Of a stretch of DNA of 64,000 nucleotides, positions 23,931 through 35,897 are shown in pieces. Source of the DNA: Anthonomus grandis grandis (taxonomy: Eukaryota > Arthropoda > Insecta > Coleoptera > Curculionidae); contig NC_065567.1 of assembly GCF_022605725.1 (NCBI RefSeq), positions 28,127,127 to 28,191,126 on the forward strand. Direction: 5' to 3'. The notes beneath the pieces are model-generated. The model was not told the DNA's origin, did no database searches, and saw only the letters and a list, made by a program, of their open reading frames with translations. Every line of letters starts with the position of its first letter. Position 1 is the first letter of the stretch. The position numbers and the translations under genes are program-made.

Positions 23931-25668
23931 TATTTTATTTATTATTAAGTTGGTAAATTTAGAGAACGAGGCATTACAAAAATGGAAATGAATTAAAAAT
24001 CACAATAAAAAATTAGTTTATTTCATATTGAGTCAATTACAAAACCATTGGTTGAGTTTTGGTCTCGTGATTTAAGTTTCACACCAAAGATTCCAACCAT
24101 AGAACTAGTTTAATTACAATTAATTGCTTATGTAAGAAAACTTGGTTCAGATGTAAAATTAACTTTCTTATGCATAACTTAAATGGATACGAATCACTTT
24201 TGAGTCACTTCTGCTTATTCTGGATGAAGAAAGTAATTTGTTAATGGCTAAACTGGCTTAAACGCAATGTTTTCAAGGTCGAATCCATTGACATAATTAA
24301 TTTTTTTTGAGGCATAACCGTAATGGATACGAATAACGTTTTATTAATTCACCGAAAAAGGGCGAAAGACGTAATATCTTAAGGGCCAAGCCGAGGAAAG
24401 GTTATCCCTTAAACGTGCTTACATGGCAAATTCCATTGACCTCCCTAATTCATCAAAATAACTGGATGCAGCCAGTAGAGAAACGATCCGTTGCCGGTGA
24501 AAAAAGCTGATTTATTTCCGACGAATGTAGCGGCTTTATTCTATAATGCTCAACTCGGTGTTCTTTTATTTTTGATATGACCCTTTGTTCGGTATTTCAA
24601 GATTATATTTCTATTATATCTTCTGCCTTTCTTTGTATAACGTTCACCTGGTTTGATGTAGCGTCGCACTCGGAGCCGGCTATAATGAAATGACTTTAGC
24701 TCGTTCCGCTTGATTTATTACAGTTTCTCTCAATTTATATCAAAGATTTTTGTCAATTTTCACCCTTTCAAGCAGTTCATTTAACGCTGTGCCCTCCCCG
24801 ACTGTAACAATTGTTTGCTTAATCGATAAAATACACGTTTATGTTTATTTACTCGTACAATATGCATGATGAGGTCGCAAAACTGCCCTACGAAAATTAT
24901 TTATGTAACGTAAACACAACCTAAAAATAAAACTAATTTAAAAGCAACAAAATTGTTGATATTTAACGTAAAAGTTCGTTTTGCAAAGTACAAAGTTAAT
25001 TCTCGAGTGTCTTAAATCATTTTGAGTCGGGCTGAGCGAAAACAGTGCCTCGGGAGATTAGAAAACTTATTTCGGAACTGTTAAAGAACAAAGAAGTCTT
25101 AAGGCGATGTGACATTGCGAGGAATCTTAACTTCTCCCCCTTCCCAATCGATTGCACGTAGAATTTTTAAGCAGTTAATCCATTTGGGAACAGCCACACT
25201 TCGTCAACGATTTATCTTTTGGCGCCCAACAATATCATTTAAAGCTTGAGTTTTCCGAAATAAATTTCAGTCCAAAGAAATAGGTATTTTTACATTAACT
25301 TTTACGGTAATTTTCGTATATTTATTTAAGTACTAGATAACAGACCATATTTAAATAATAGATAACCTGGTAGGAAATAATTAATTTTATTATTTTAGTG
25401 TTTATTAAAAAAAAATGACTATGCTTTTTGGCGCCCAACATGTTCCTATTTTAAAGCTTTAAAATGTGATTATTTAAAAGTTGAAATAGTTTGTAATTGG
25501 CTCAGTGTAAAATAAACAATTTTTTGATTTTTCAAAGTTTTATTTAAAATCTATTTTTGCTAAATTTTCCATCTGAGATGTCTATAATTATTTTGAAATT
25601 AAATAACGTGTTTTCTGGTAGCAGAAGCTAATTTTAAGCTCAATAATCGATGTTTAATAACTGATAAT
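23931..25668. other. Spacer inside the nested inverted repeats
   Basis: AT-rich. Two GGATACGAAT repeat copies in plus orientation lie near 24172 and 24310, and two tandem copies of a block with TTTTGGCGCCCAACA at about 25217 and 25427. No coding sequence is recognised. Confidence 0.5.
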
Positions 25669-25671
25669 AAT

Positions 25672-26601
25672 GGGTCTACCAATAGAAGTGATAGAAGTTT
25701 AGTGGGCGATGAACGCAAAATGGTGATGTGTCAAAACGCGGATCAAGCGTCAGTTGTGTTAAGTATACTTTGACATTTCATCATGGATCGTTTAAGTCAA
25801 GAGCAACGTATAGCTGTCGTGAAAAGGTATTACGAAAATGCGCAATCGGTTAGAGCCTGTTATCGTGCTCTTAGGGAAGATTTTGGCCATCGTGGATGGC
25901 CTTCTGAGCTTGCAATAAGTTTGAACGGGAGCATTTTGAAGAAAGAATTAGGCCTACATCCATATAAAATCAAGGTTCTAACTCAAGACTTGAAGCCTGC
26001 TGACCATGGTTTGCGAAGAACGTTTACCGACTGATTGCCGATTTTGGGAAACAAATCATCTTTTCAGATGAAGCCCATTTTTGTCTTAATGGCAAAATTG
26101 CCGCTTCTGGTGTCAGAACAATCCCCAGAAATTAGTACAGGTGCCATTACACCCGTTAAAAGTGACTGTGTGGTGTGGTTTGCATGTCGGTGGAATTATC
26201 GGTGGTCCATACTTTTTTGAGGATGCAGGGAGGCGTACTGTGACAGTCAATCAAAGTACTGCGACATGATAACAAACTTTCTTTGGCCTGCAATTGATGG
26301 TGGAGACTTCGAACTGAAGTCGAAGGTGTATTCTAACAATCCTTAAACCATCAATGAGTTGAAAGTTAACATAACTAGGGTTATTTGCGAAATTCAGCCC
26401 AACTTGTTAGAAAAAGTGATTGAAAATTGGGTTCATCGTCTAAACGTCTACCGCCGTAGCCGAGGTGGACATCTTAATGATATTTTGTTTAAAACATAAT
26501 GTTATAAAGAAACTACAACATGAAACATCAATCATAGAAATTAACCAATTCGTTTTTATTTTTTAGCAATTTAAACTTATATCATTCTTATTGGTAGACC
26601 C
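25672..26601 (+). mobile_element. Mariner-type element relic with GGGTCTACCAATA ends
   Basis: The ends GGGTCTACCAATA and the reverse complement at 26601 match over about 30 bp (continuing GAAGTGATAGAAGTTTA / AGAATGATATAAGTTTA). The 930-bp element encloses a degraded transposase. The expected TA duplication could not be resolved. Confidence 0.75.
25783..26500 (+). pseudogene. Mariner/IS630-type transposase relic
   Basis: Starts MDRLSQEQRIAVVKRYYENA, followed by the first HTH (ACYRALREDFG), a deletion and shift, then KKELGLHPYKIKVLTQDLKP, typical of insect DDE_3 transposases, and in another frame KQIIFSDEAHFCLNG with the first catalytic Asp. The middle DGA and SPD blocks are missing. The C-terminal block survives as NLLEKVIENWVHRL and GGHLNDILFKT. 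Multiple stops; dead. Confidence 0.8.
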
Positions 26602-26689
26602 TATATGTTTTTCTTTCTATCTCTTCTTTCTTAAATTCTGTAAAAATTTAATTAAAATGAAAATGTCTCAATATTTGTAACTTCACTAA

Positions 26690-27040
26690 ATAACAAGTTT
26701 AAATATTGTAAATATAATTAATCTATATATGGTTTTGAAACTAAGTCGATGATTTCATATACTTCTTATGCTATTTTTCATACTTTTTGGCGCCCAACAA
26801 AATTTTTCTTTAACTCTTAAACGGTTTATTATTTCCTTTAATATTAAATTAATTAATTTTTCGCTATTGTAAGGCATTTCAGTTTATTTCTGCTTAATTC
26901 AAAAAAAATAAAACCCTTTTTTTATTTAGTTACTATGATTTATGAGGTTTTATATGTAATTTGCCATACATAAATTTAGATGTTGCTAAGAGAACTCATT
27001 TCTAAATTAATATAGAGTAAGGAATTAAAAATATTGTTGG
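26690..27040 (-). repeat. Inner block of nested inverted repeat, right copy
   Basis: Partner of 22370-22760 in reverse orientation; carries TTTTTGGCGCCCAACA at 26784-26799 and TTTAACTCTTAAACGG. Confidence 0.7.
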
Positions 27041-27109
27041 GCTGTATGTATACATTTACTTACCCCGTACATGGACACGGATTTAAGGTTTAAAAAGGAG
27101 TTTTCGTAA

Positions 27110-28640
27110 AGCTTTACGTAGTTTAAATGCATAATTTAATTGGATACATATGACTTTTTATTAATTTAAGGTGTGCATTGTAATTTTTTGCTTTAAAATG
27201 GCAAAAATATTGACCTGAGGATGACAATATATTTATTGAGACGTCGATATAAATCTCAATGTTTTTTTTTTTTATAAATTGCATTTTTTGTTTGGTAGGT
27301 CCTAGATTTTTTTGTAAACTATCTAAAGCAACTTTTCTACATCGCACTTACTTACTTTACAAAATTGCGTAAACTGATAAATATAACAATTATCTTAGCA
27401 TATTAATTAATTATGTCGATACACTGAATGATTTTTATTTATATTACAACTTTAAAATTGTTTAAACGCAGGTTTTGGTTAATTTTTTCTTATATTGAAT
27501 TACGGATCCCTTGTGTTAACTGACTAAAGCTTTACGTAATTTTTTATAAAAATATTTAACTGAGAAAAATATATTAAGTTTTCAGTGCATAATTTAATTG
27601 GACACGAATAACAGTTTATTAATTTAAGATTTGTGCATTGTAATTTTTCGCTGTAGAATTACAAGGCTTTTGACTTGAGGGCGACAATACATTTATCACA
27701 CAAATTTAATATTAAATGTTCGTATTAATTAATTTCATTACGTGTTAACTGAATGAAGCTTTACGTAATTATTTTTTTTAAAATATTTAATTGAAAAAAA
27801 TATATTAGGTTTTAAATGCATAATTTTAATAGATACGAATGACTTTATATTAATTTAAAGTGTGTGCATTGTAATTATTCGCCGTGGAATTGCGAAAATA
27901 TTGATCTGAGGATAACAATACATTTATAGAAACGTCGATATAAATGCCAACGATTTTTTTTTATAAATTGCATTTATGTATAAACGCAAGTTTTGGTAAT
28001 TTTTTTTTGTATTTCATTAAGCACCATTAATTTTAACTGAGTGAAGCTTTATATAATATAGAAAATTTATATAAGGTTTTAATGCATAATTTAATTGGGC
28101 AACAATGATTTTTTATTAATTTAAGGTATGTCAATTGGAATTTTTTGCTGTAGAATTTTAAAACTATTGAAGTGAGGGTGACAATAAAATGATCTATATT
28201 TATCGAAACTTCAATATAAATATCAATGAATTTTTTATAGTGAGTTTTTGTTAAAATATTTCATTTAAAAAATATACTAACTTTTAATATTAGCATAACT
28301 TAATTGTATACGAATAACTTTTCATTAACTAAATGCACGTGTATTATAATTTATCTCTGTAAATTACGAAAACCACCTTTAGGAGCACAATATTAAGTGC
28401 TAATTTTTGCATTTTGATTATACGCATCCCCAGTGTCAATTTATTGCAGTGTTTTTATTAAAACATTTAAAATACAAACATATATTTTAGTTATTTGAAA
28501 AATGCATAATTTAAATAAATACGAACCACTTTTTATTATTTAATTATCGCGGCACAATTGTGTAAAAATCACCTTGACAATGACAATTAATTTATCGAAA
28601 CGTTAATGTAAACACCAAGGAGATTTTTGTTCAAAACAAT
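27110..28640 (+). repeat. Degenerate tandem repeat, about 6 units, core GCATAATTTAATTGGATACG
   Basis: The core recurs at about 27130, 27588, 27818, 28083, 28303 and 28504. It is followed in most units by ACTTTTTATTAATTTAA, a GTGTGCATTGTAATTTTT block and ATTTATCGAAACGTCGATAT, and preceded by AAGCTTTACGTAAT. Spacing varies from 195 to 460 bp and units differ widely, so the amplification is old. Confidence 0.75.
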
Positions 28641-28789
28641 ACGTTTATTTATTTATTCACCACTAAAATATTAGTTTATATTAATTCACATTTCAATTAA
28701 CCTGAAAATGTCATGTCAATGAATATAAAGACAATTTTCACTGACAGTTACCTTATTAACGCATTGTTTAACACTCTCCTTGTTTAACG

Positions 28790-29060
28790 CATTGGATTAG
28801 TAATATTAACAAAAATCTTAGTAGTGAAATTTAATGTCAGACTAACCAACTAAATAAATACGGGAATAATTGGAGCTGCTCCAACTATTTCAGTATTTTG
28901 TATAATGAAAATTCATTGGTATTTATTAATGATTTTTTTTAGAGAATATTTTGTTATGTATTTTTGTTAAAATTAAAACTGTTATAAAGATCTCCCGAAG
29001 ATGATAACACTGATAGCGAAACACGTGTCAAGAGTAGAATTGTCTCGTGGTTTGTAATTA
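28790..29060 (+). repeat. Outer block of nested inverted repeat, right copy, with Penelope-like end
   Basis: 28790-28910 mirrors 21640-21770. At about 29004-29034 there is CCGAAGATGATAAC...AGCGAAACACGTGTC, similar to Penelope-like hammerhead regions but with the core U replaced by C and no good stem II. Confidence 0.5.
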
Positions 29061-29142
29061 AAATGTTACTCGTTGAAGTTATGCATAGTGCAACTCTTAT
29101 GTATGAAAATTTTAGTTATAGTAGACACACGTTATTTTTTAA

Positions 29143-30870
29143 CCCTGAACTACTACCGACACATTTTTATTACCATACGTACTACTGATGGGTCCTTAGG
29201 ACCCATAATAATAAAATTGCCATAAAATCAATAAAAAAACTTTTTTTCAAAAATTTAAAATTACTTAGGTATATTACAATACATTACGGTATATTACAGC
29301 AACTTACATATGTCACACTGGATAGCAGTTTTCCTTTCCTTGTTGGTGGGGCATATGGCACACCTTTTTCTTTTACTTTTTTCAGGAGGTACTTGAGGCT
29401 GCTCAGAAACTGGATTCACAACCCCCAAAAGTTCAGCAATGAGGATTCGTACATTTGAGTGCACCTTCTTGTTGGCCATTCTGAGTCGCAAATGTTCATC
29501 TATTAATTGCTTCCCAAGAGTTTTGATAAATGAGTATTGTTTTATATCTTTACCTTTTGATGCAAATTGGTATAATACTCAAGAATTTACACCTGCAATA
29601 TAGCAAAAAAAATTGCCATTGGCCAACGGTTAGTTCTTCTGGATACTGAATACAAGGCACATTTCGCATCTAATGCGTCAATTCCAGATTTTGTTTTATT
29701 ACAAAAATGAATTATCTCCGGCTTTTTGGTTCTTTCGTTGACAGAACTGTCATGACGCATGCTAGAAAGTAATATAACGCTTTTACTTTTTTTTGGCTCA
29801 CTATAGTGGTTGAAGAAGTAAATCCAAACGTTGATGAATGAATTGCACGTTTTCGGTTCGGTAAAAATTTAGGTAGAATAAATTTTTTATTTTTTCGTAA
29901 GGTTCCCACGTACGTCAAACTGTTTTTATTGAGCTCGTCGACGAATTCCACTGAACTGTACCAGTTGTCCCCGGTAATGTTTCTGTTGGTGCCTTTAACA
30001 CACTCCACAAGCCTAAGAACCACTCTTGTTGGATTTGATGATGTAGGCTTTTTTGCACCATCAACTTTTATTTCGGAACCGACATAAATCTCTGCATCTA
30101 CGAGATAATGCATTTTAGCGTCAGCCAAAACCTGCACTTTAATTCCATATTTGGCAGGAATATACATCCGAAATCCACACCTTCCTCGAAACGGTACAAG
30201 CATTTCGTCTACAGTTAGGTAAATTCCTGGTGAATAACATGACTTTGATCTAGCTACAAACTCATCAAATAATTCCGTTACAGCGGCCAACTTATCAGTT
30301 TTTACTCTTTCTTTTCGGGTTTCTACATTGTCAAATCTGAGACAGCTCAATAAAAACGAAAATCTGGCTAGACTCTAAGAAAATAGGTCTGCTTGTCTCA
30401 TGATTAGATTTAAAGATGGACTGAAAATACAACAACCCAAAAAACGCCTTGATTTTACATATGTTGGTATTTTCAGTAAACGAAGGGCAAAATTTAGTTT
30501 GTGACTGAGCAAACCTTTTAGACTTTTTATAGTTTTCTCTGGTGGAGGTTATCTTCAAATGAATAAAATCAACTAACTTTTGTATCATCTCATTAGAAAT
30601 TAGTAGACTCCAAGCATCTACAGGCTCACGTGGAGGATTATTACGAGCAGGGCCAATAAGGCCAGGCAAGATTAACGCATCTTCTGATAATGCCCTAGAA
30701 CTGGACGCCATTAACTTATACCTTATGGCCACTAGTACCTATTCTTGTGAAATAGATAAATACCTTGCAAAAAAAAACAACGATTTAGATACTTTCAAAC
30801 TAATAAGCAGTTATTAACTTACGTATTTACTACTGATGAGTCCTCAGGACCCATCAGTAGTAGCTACGGG
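29143..30870 (-). mobile_element. piggyBac-type element, TTAA target duplication
   Basis: TTAA occurs at 29139-29142 and 30871-30874. The ends CCCTGAACTACTACCGAC and CCCGTAGCTACTACTGAT (reverse complement of the right end) start with the CCC typical of piggyBac. Subterminal palindromes (ACTGATGGGTCCTTAGGACC on the left, and a matching one on the right) lie just inside. The 1728-bp element holds one frameshifted transposase. Confidence 0.92.
29294..30732 (-). pseudogene. piggyBac transposase (PGBD-like), frameshifted
   Basis: N-terminal part 30732-30331 includes ITSTRENYKKSKRFAQSQTK and CKIKAFFGLLYFQSIFKSN. A frameshift near 30340 leads to SCLRFDNVETRKERVKTDKL and the RNase-H-like core: YLTVDEMLVPFRGRC (first catalytic Asp), NITGDNWYSSVEFVDEL (second Asp), and, after a further disruption near 29710, KSGIDALDAKCALYS (third Asp). 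The C-terminal cysteine-rich domain survives at 29294-29491 (KRKRCAICPTNKERKTAIQC) and ends early at CDICKLL. All three catalytic Asp codons are present, but at least two frameshifts and stops make it inactive. Confidence 0.9.
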
Positions 30871-30950
30871 TTAAGGCTCTAAGCATAAAATTCCCTATAA
30901 GATTTTCATGAATAATTTTGAAACTATCCTAAAAGTTCGTTTTGTTTCAG

Positions 30951-31254
30951 GTTAATAAATGACGTTGGCAGAAATGAGCTGATGCTCACAGAAAATGAGA
31001 AACTACAGGCGCAGCTCGAGCCAAATAAGATGATAAACCAGTTAAGGTACGATCGTGCGATAAGCATTATTTTATGTCGAAATAAGGAATTTACGAGGGT
31101 TCCCGGCTCCGTTCAATTTCGGCGCAGCATGATGCTAAAACGGCAAAAGCCCTTTGTTGTGTTTCCCGACGTCGTCGGTTTAACGAATCGAAAATCGCAT
31201 AAATGTACGATTAAAACGTTCGAAGTTTCCGGCGATATACCGATCGTTGAAATA
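30951..31254 (+). CDS. Probable internal exon of an unidentified gene
   Basis: A strong acceptor (TTCGTTTTGTTTCAG, AG at 30949-30950, with a CTATCCTAAAA branch-like word upstream) opens a frame with no stop to a possible donor AG|GTACAT at 31254/31255. The peptide runs LINDVGRNELMLTENEKLQA, a short coiled-coil-like stretch, then a basic region ending KTFEVSGDIPIVEI. Codon use is mixed and GC-richer than the flanks, unlike the many AT-rich chance frames. I do not recognise the family. The piggyBac right end lies 80 bases upstream. No second exon was located. Confidence 0.4.
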
Positions 31255-31539
31255 GGTACATTGTATCCATGATTATCGGGTATTTTGAATCGGTCCTGGA
31301 TGAGCTAAGAGAAATTTTTATTTTTTGGCCTTTTGGCTCCGTTTATTAAAAATTATTTAATTCTATAGGTCCCTTAATTGTCTATTAACTACCAATTTAT
31401 TACAAACAATCAATCAATATTTTTCGGCAGGGCATTTATAGCACACGGGACAAATTGAGGCCAATTGATTCAGAAAAAAATTGTGTTATTAGGGTGGAAA
31501 GGGTGAGAAATGTTGAAGGTTTTCACTGAAAAAACCTTG

Positions 31540-33060
31540 GGGTTTTTTTTTTGGGAAAATTAAATAAAAGTTTGTCGTTTACATTTAAGTTATGCATTAA
31601 GGAAAATTGCGTTAATTATATTTTCCTTATAAGCACTCTTAAGGGTTTTTGTATTTTATTAGAGAAAATTAATATAACGTTAGTGAAATTATGCCGATCA
31701 GTCAGTTTTGCCTTAAAGAAATTAACATTTCTCTTTAAAAAAATATTTTTTTTTGAGGCAAATATCCATTTAGGTTATGCAATAAAAATAAAATTCATGG
31801 AGTTTGACGGATAAACACGTTTAAGGATTTCAAATTAAGTGGAAAATATTTTGTATTTTTGAGCTATAACGTTATTTCCAGTGAAATTGTGTGTGTATTT
31901 TAAAATAAATTATATTGATCAGTCCGTTTTTCTCTAAAAAAAAATATATTTTTTTGAGTCAATGTTTTTTGCCGTATAAGGATGCCTAAGGGTTTCAGAT
32001 TAGGTAGAGAAAGTTGTGTATTTTTGAACCAATTAATATAACATTATTTGTATCCAGTTAAATTAGTCAGGTTTTCCCTAAAGGAAATTACGTTTTTTAT
32101 CGAAAAAAACTAATTTGTTTGGGTAAATTAACAAAAAGTTACTCACACCCATTTAAATTATGCATTAAAAAAATCCAATTCTGACAATAGAATTTTCCAA
32201 TTAAGGGCGTCATTTTTATCCTAAATAAACTACACAAAAACATTCGCTTTTTTAAAAAATTAATCAAAAAATTCGAATCCCTTGAAGTTATGAATTTAAA
32301 AATAAGTTTGCCATATAAAAACATTAAATTTAATTCAATTAAGAAAATCTTGTACTAATAAAACCTTATTCGTGTCTACTAAAATTATGCATTCAAAAAA
32401 ATTAATTATGTCATTTATATGTCAAATTAATTATGTCATAATTATGGAATTTGCCAAGAAGGTACGTTTAGGGACAAAATTCTTAATCGATTTATTACTA
32501 ATTAAGTTACGCCTTTCAGAGAAAAAAATCTTTTTTATTCAAAAATTAAGAAAATCATGTTTTTTGAATAAATTAATAAAGTTAGTCGTGTTATGTCATA
32601 TCAAATAATTACGTCAAAAGAATTTGCAAAAAATATAAATTCATTTTTTGCAAGAATTAATCAAAACATATTCGTATCCCTTGAAGTTAATTAATAAAAA
32701 TTAATTTTCTGAACTGCATTTTCCATATAAACATACTAAATGAAATTATGTTTTTATTAAGACAATTTTTTTTTTTGAGCAGATTAATAAAAAGTAAGTG
32801 ATCTCCATTAAAATTATGCATTTAAATTCAGGTCTTATTTCAGCGACTTATTAAAAAGCTAACCGTGCCCATTAAAATTATGCATTAAAACCATTTAAGC
32901 CAGTTTTCATCGTCTTTTGTTCTAAAAAAAGCCTTTCCAGTGAGCAAATTAATATAGTGCTAGTCATGTCCATTAAAATTACGCATTTAAAAAACAATTT
33001 AGTAATTAGCAGACGAATTTGCCATGCAAGAATTGCATTTTGCATATAATTCATTAATTC
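31540..33060 (-). repeat. Second set of the GCATAATTTAA repeat, opposite orientation
   Basis: The reverse form (CCATTAAAATTATGCATTAA and variants) occurs near 31590, 31775, 32150, 32375, 32805, 32870 and 32970, often preceded by TTAATAAAAAGTNAGTC. These mirror the plus-strand units at 27.1-28.6 kb. Open frames at 31551 and 32372 in this stretch are AT-rich chance frames. Confidence 0.6.
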
Positions 33061-35740
33061 CCTTTTAGAGGCAAAACCAACGTTTCGACCTTAACTTAGG
33101 CCGTATTCAAGGTTAAAAAGACCCTGCTTAAGTGCTATTTTAGAGACTAAATTAATCAACTAAATGTTTAAATATTCAAATATTATTCTCTAAGCCATAC
33201 TAACTTTTAAACTTATAGTTGTTAAAGAAACTTTTCCAGAATGCATTAAGAAGTTTAAAGTACCTGAGTAGATAAGATGAGGCGGGAGGAAGATAAACTC
33301 CCAAAGTTCAGTAATAAATTTGACATGAGATTAGATAAAAGTCATATTAATTATTTGGAAGTTCTCTATAGGCCATATAGGCGCCGTCAATTCGGAATTC
33401 GATTAAATTTTTAGCAAGAAATTCCCGTTCACTTTGAGCTGAAATTCCGGCGTTCAATTAACATTATTCAAATTCCTATTATAGAGTTGCACACCGTAAA
33501 ATAATAATTTGCAGGGTAAATATTTATGTACAAATTAATGACAATTCGTTTCAATATAATATGCATCGGACCGGATTGAAAAGGGAAACTTCCGGTGGAT
33601 GCATTCGAATTGACGTACTCGCTACGTTGTTTATCAAAAGAAGAGATAATACGATTTAGGCTCTATTTGAGTGAATCCACCTATTGATTTTCGAATATAT
33701 TATGGTAAACAAGCCGAACGTTTTAGCTTTAACTGAGAGCTTTACGACCCCCCAAAGTACTCATACATATTAATTTATATATTTCCAATTTGGAATTATT
33801 TCACGATTCCGCTGTAATTTCGGTTGTATTTCTGGTCGTAAATTATTAATGAATGAATTTGGGTTAAGTTAATTAAGAATGGTTATAACAGTTTATTTAA
33901 ATTATTAGGGCTGTATTTTTAAACATATTATTACGTGAATGAGTTAAGAATTAAAGACTTACTTTAGTTCCTAATGTTCTTGAATACAAAAATCTTGGAT
34001 TAATTCTTAGTCATAATGTAGGTCAATTATTTTATTTAAAAATCTCTATAAAAATGAGTATAGTCGCTTCGCCCCTATAGTTCTTATTGTCTGTGAAAAT
34101 CCATATAGGAATTCTTACAAAAAACCACAAATTATTAGGTGTACTTAAGTCTGGTTAGGCGGGGGGGGGGCAAAGTTTCATATATTAATATATCCGCGTT
34201 GTATGTCAATATAGTGTGTTTTATGTCAAATTATTATAAATGTAATATAGACCGATGAAAGAACATTTACAAACTGTGGCATTTTGAACAGAAATAATAC
34301 ACCAATTTGTAGCCAAAATAATCGCGGACAATTTCGGGAAATTATTATTATTTCAAAAAATGTTTTAAAATGAGTTTTTCTTAGCAGTTCTTGAAACAAA
34401 TTTTAACATTTTCCGGATTTTTCGAATATTCTTATATTATTCCAGGCATTTGAAATAAAATCTTGTTTATTCCTTCACTTTAGGGTCAATTTCCACGCGT
34501 TTCAAATAATTTATATTTTTTTTAAAGCTTCAGGATAAGTTTTTATTTCCAATCTTTAATTCCAAAAACTTTTAAATTTAATTTTCCTTATAATATTCCA
34601 GGCATTTGGAATAAATAATAATTTTATTCTTAGACCTTGGGGAGGACCATGTCCTAAAAATGTTAAGTCAATTAAAGGCTTTAAATTTGAGTTCTGGTAA
34701 GCAACAGGAATTTGACCAATTTTTTAACTTTAAAACGGCGTTGCTATCTTCGGAAATATGGAAAACGAAATTTGTTTATTGATGCGTTATTCTCAATATA
34801 TTAAGAGCTAACATGCAAAATTTCATTTTTTCGCTACCTATACAGCCAAAGTTATGAATTTTTATTTGTAAAAAAACACGGATTTTTGAGCTCTAGGTGA
34901 CGGGATTATATTTTAAACAGGGTAAATTGAAATTTAAATTATAATTATAATTCTTACTTATTTTCCTCCTTTAAAATATTTGCTACAAGGACATTTTTTG
35001 AGTTAGACCCAATTTGTGAGTAATTTTATTTTTCAAATTTTTTATTGCGCCATTAGATTTAGTTAGAAAAAAGTGTCATGAAGTTTTTTTGATGGTAATT
35101 TAATGCCGTACTTCGTGGTAATTTTGTTTTTTGATGTTTTGAAAATTTTAATTTTTCGAAATTTTTGGGCTAAAAAAATTCAAAAGTCCCCCATAACTCC
35201 CTTAATATGAAATTTAGGGCAAAAAGGTATTTAAGTTTTTTTTAGGCACCTTTACGGAAAATCTAACGCAAAAATAAAAACACCAATAGTATTCCCCATA
35301 GTTTCCGAGAAAATTGGAAAAATATGAAAATTGATTTTTCTTGATTTTCTGAAAAATTACAAAATATTATGCAAATGGTAGATCTTTTTAAGTCAAACAA
35401 TTTTTGTTTAAGCAATTTTCTTCTAAATTGTAAAAATTTTCCAGAAAAAAAAAACCATTTTTTGAAGAATTCCTGAAAATTTCAACCCAATAATCAATTT
35501 TTTTTAATTTTGGTTTTTCGTTCCTTAAAAGAAAAAAGAGATTTCCTAGAAAGAAATTTTTTGAGTTACACCCATTTTCTAAGGCATTTTTGAGTAATTC
35601 TATTTTTCAAATTAAATAAAGGATATTAAACAGTTTTTAGTTTTTTTCCCATTGTTTCAATTTTTAACGATCGGTTGAAATCCCAAAATGAGCAAAAATT
35701 TATCCACTTTAAGACACTAAAAACCGCTTTAAAATTCCCT
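33061..35740. other. AT-rich stretch between repeats and the SLC6 gene
   Basis: No coding sequence recognised. Contains a G run near 34161 and long poly-A/T words between 34300 and 35700. Part of it presumably includes the 3' UTR of the SLC6 gene on the minus strand. Confidence 0.45.
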
Positions 35741-35747
35741 TGAACAT

Positions 35748-35897
35748 CTAATAACACGATCGAATTATCTGAAAAATTTGCCGACAAAAATAAAAACGGC
35801 TCGTCCTCCCAAAATAGTCTTGAGGACGCACGTCGTGCTTTATTTTTCCAAAATATTCACTCGACTTTAAACCTTCAATGTCTGTATTAATAAAAAG
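35748..35897 (-). CDS. SLC6 terminal exon: cytoplasmic C-tail (tentative)
   Basis: A frame in the required phase 0 follows an acceptor-like T-run ending AAAAAG (AG at 35899-35898). It reads [18 protein letters not shown], which resembles the post-TM12 RP-x-x-x-WGP motif of SLC6 proteins, and ends at TAG. The acceptor is weak in sequence, so the exon start could be slightly different. Confidence 0.6.
   Translation of the reverse strand, partial: LFINTDIEGLKSSEYFGKIKHDVRPQDYFGRTSRFYFCRQIFQIIRSCY

Noticed and set aside
30831..30865. CTGATGAGTCCTCAGGAC, which resembles a hammerhead core with stem II
   Set aside because: No GAAA follows the hairpin and the word is part of the piggyBac subterminal palindrome, mirrored at the left end.
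31551..32608. AT-rich open frames on both strands
   Set aside because: They lie within the degenerate GCATAATTTAA repeat set and are Lys/Phe/Ile/Leu-rich chance frames.
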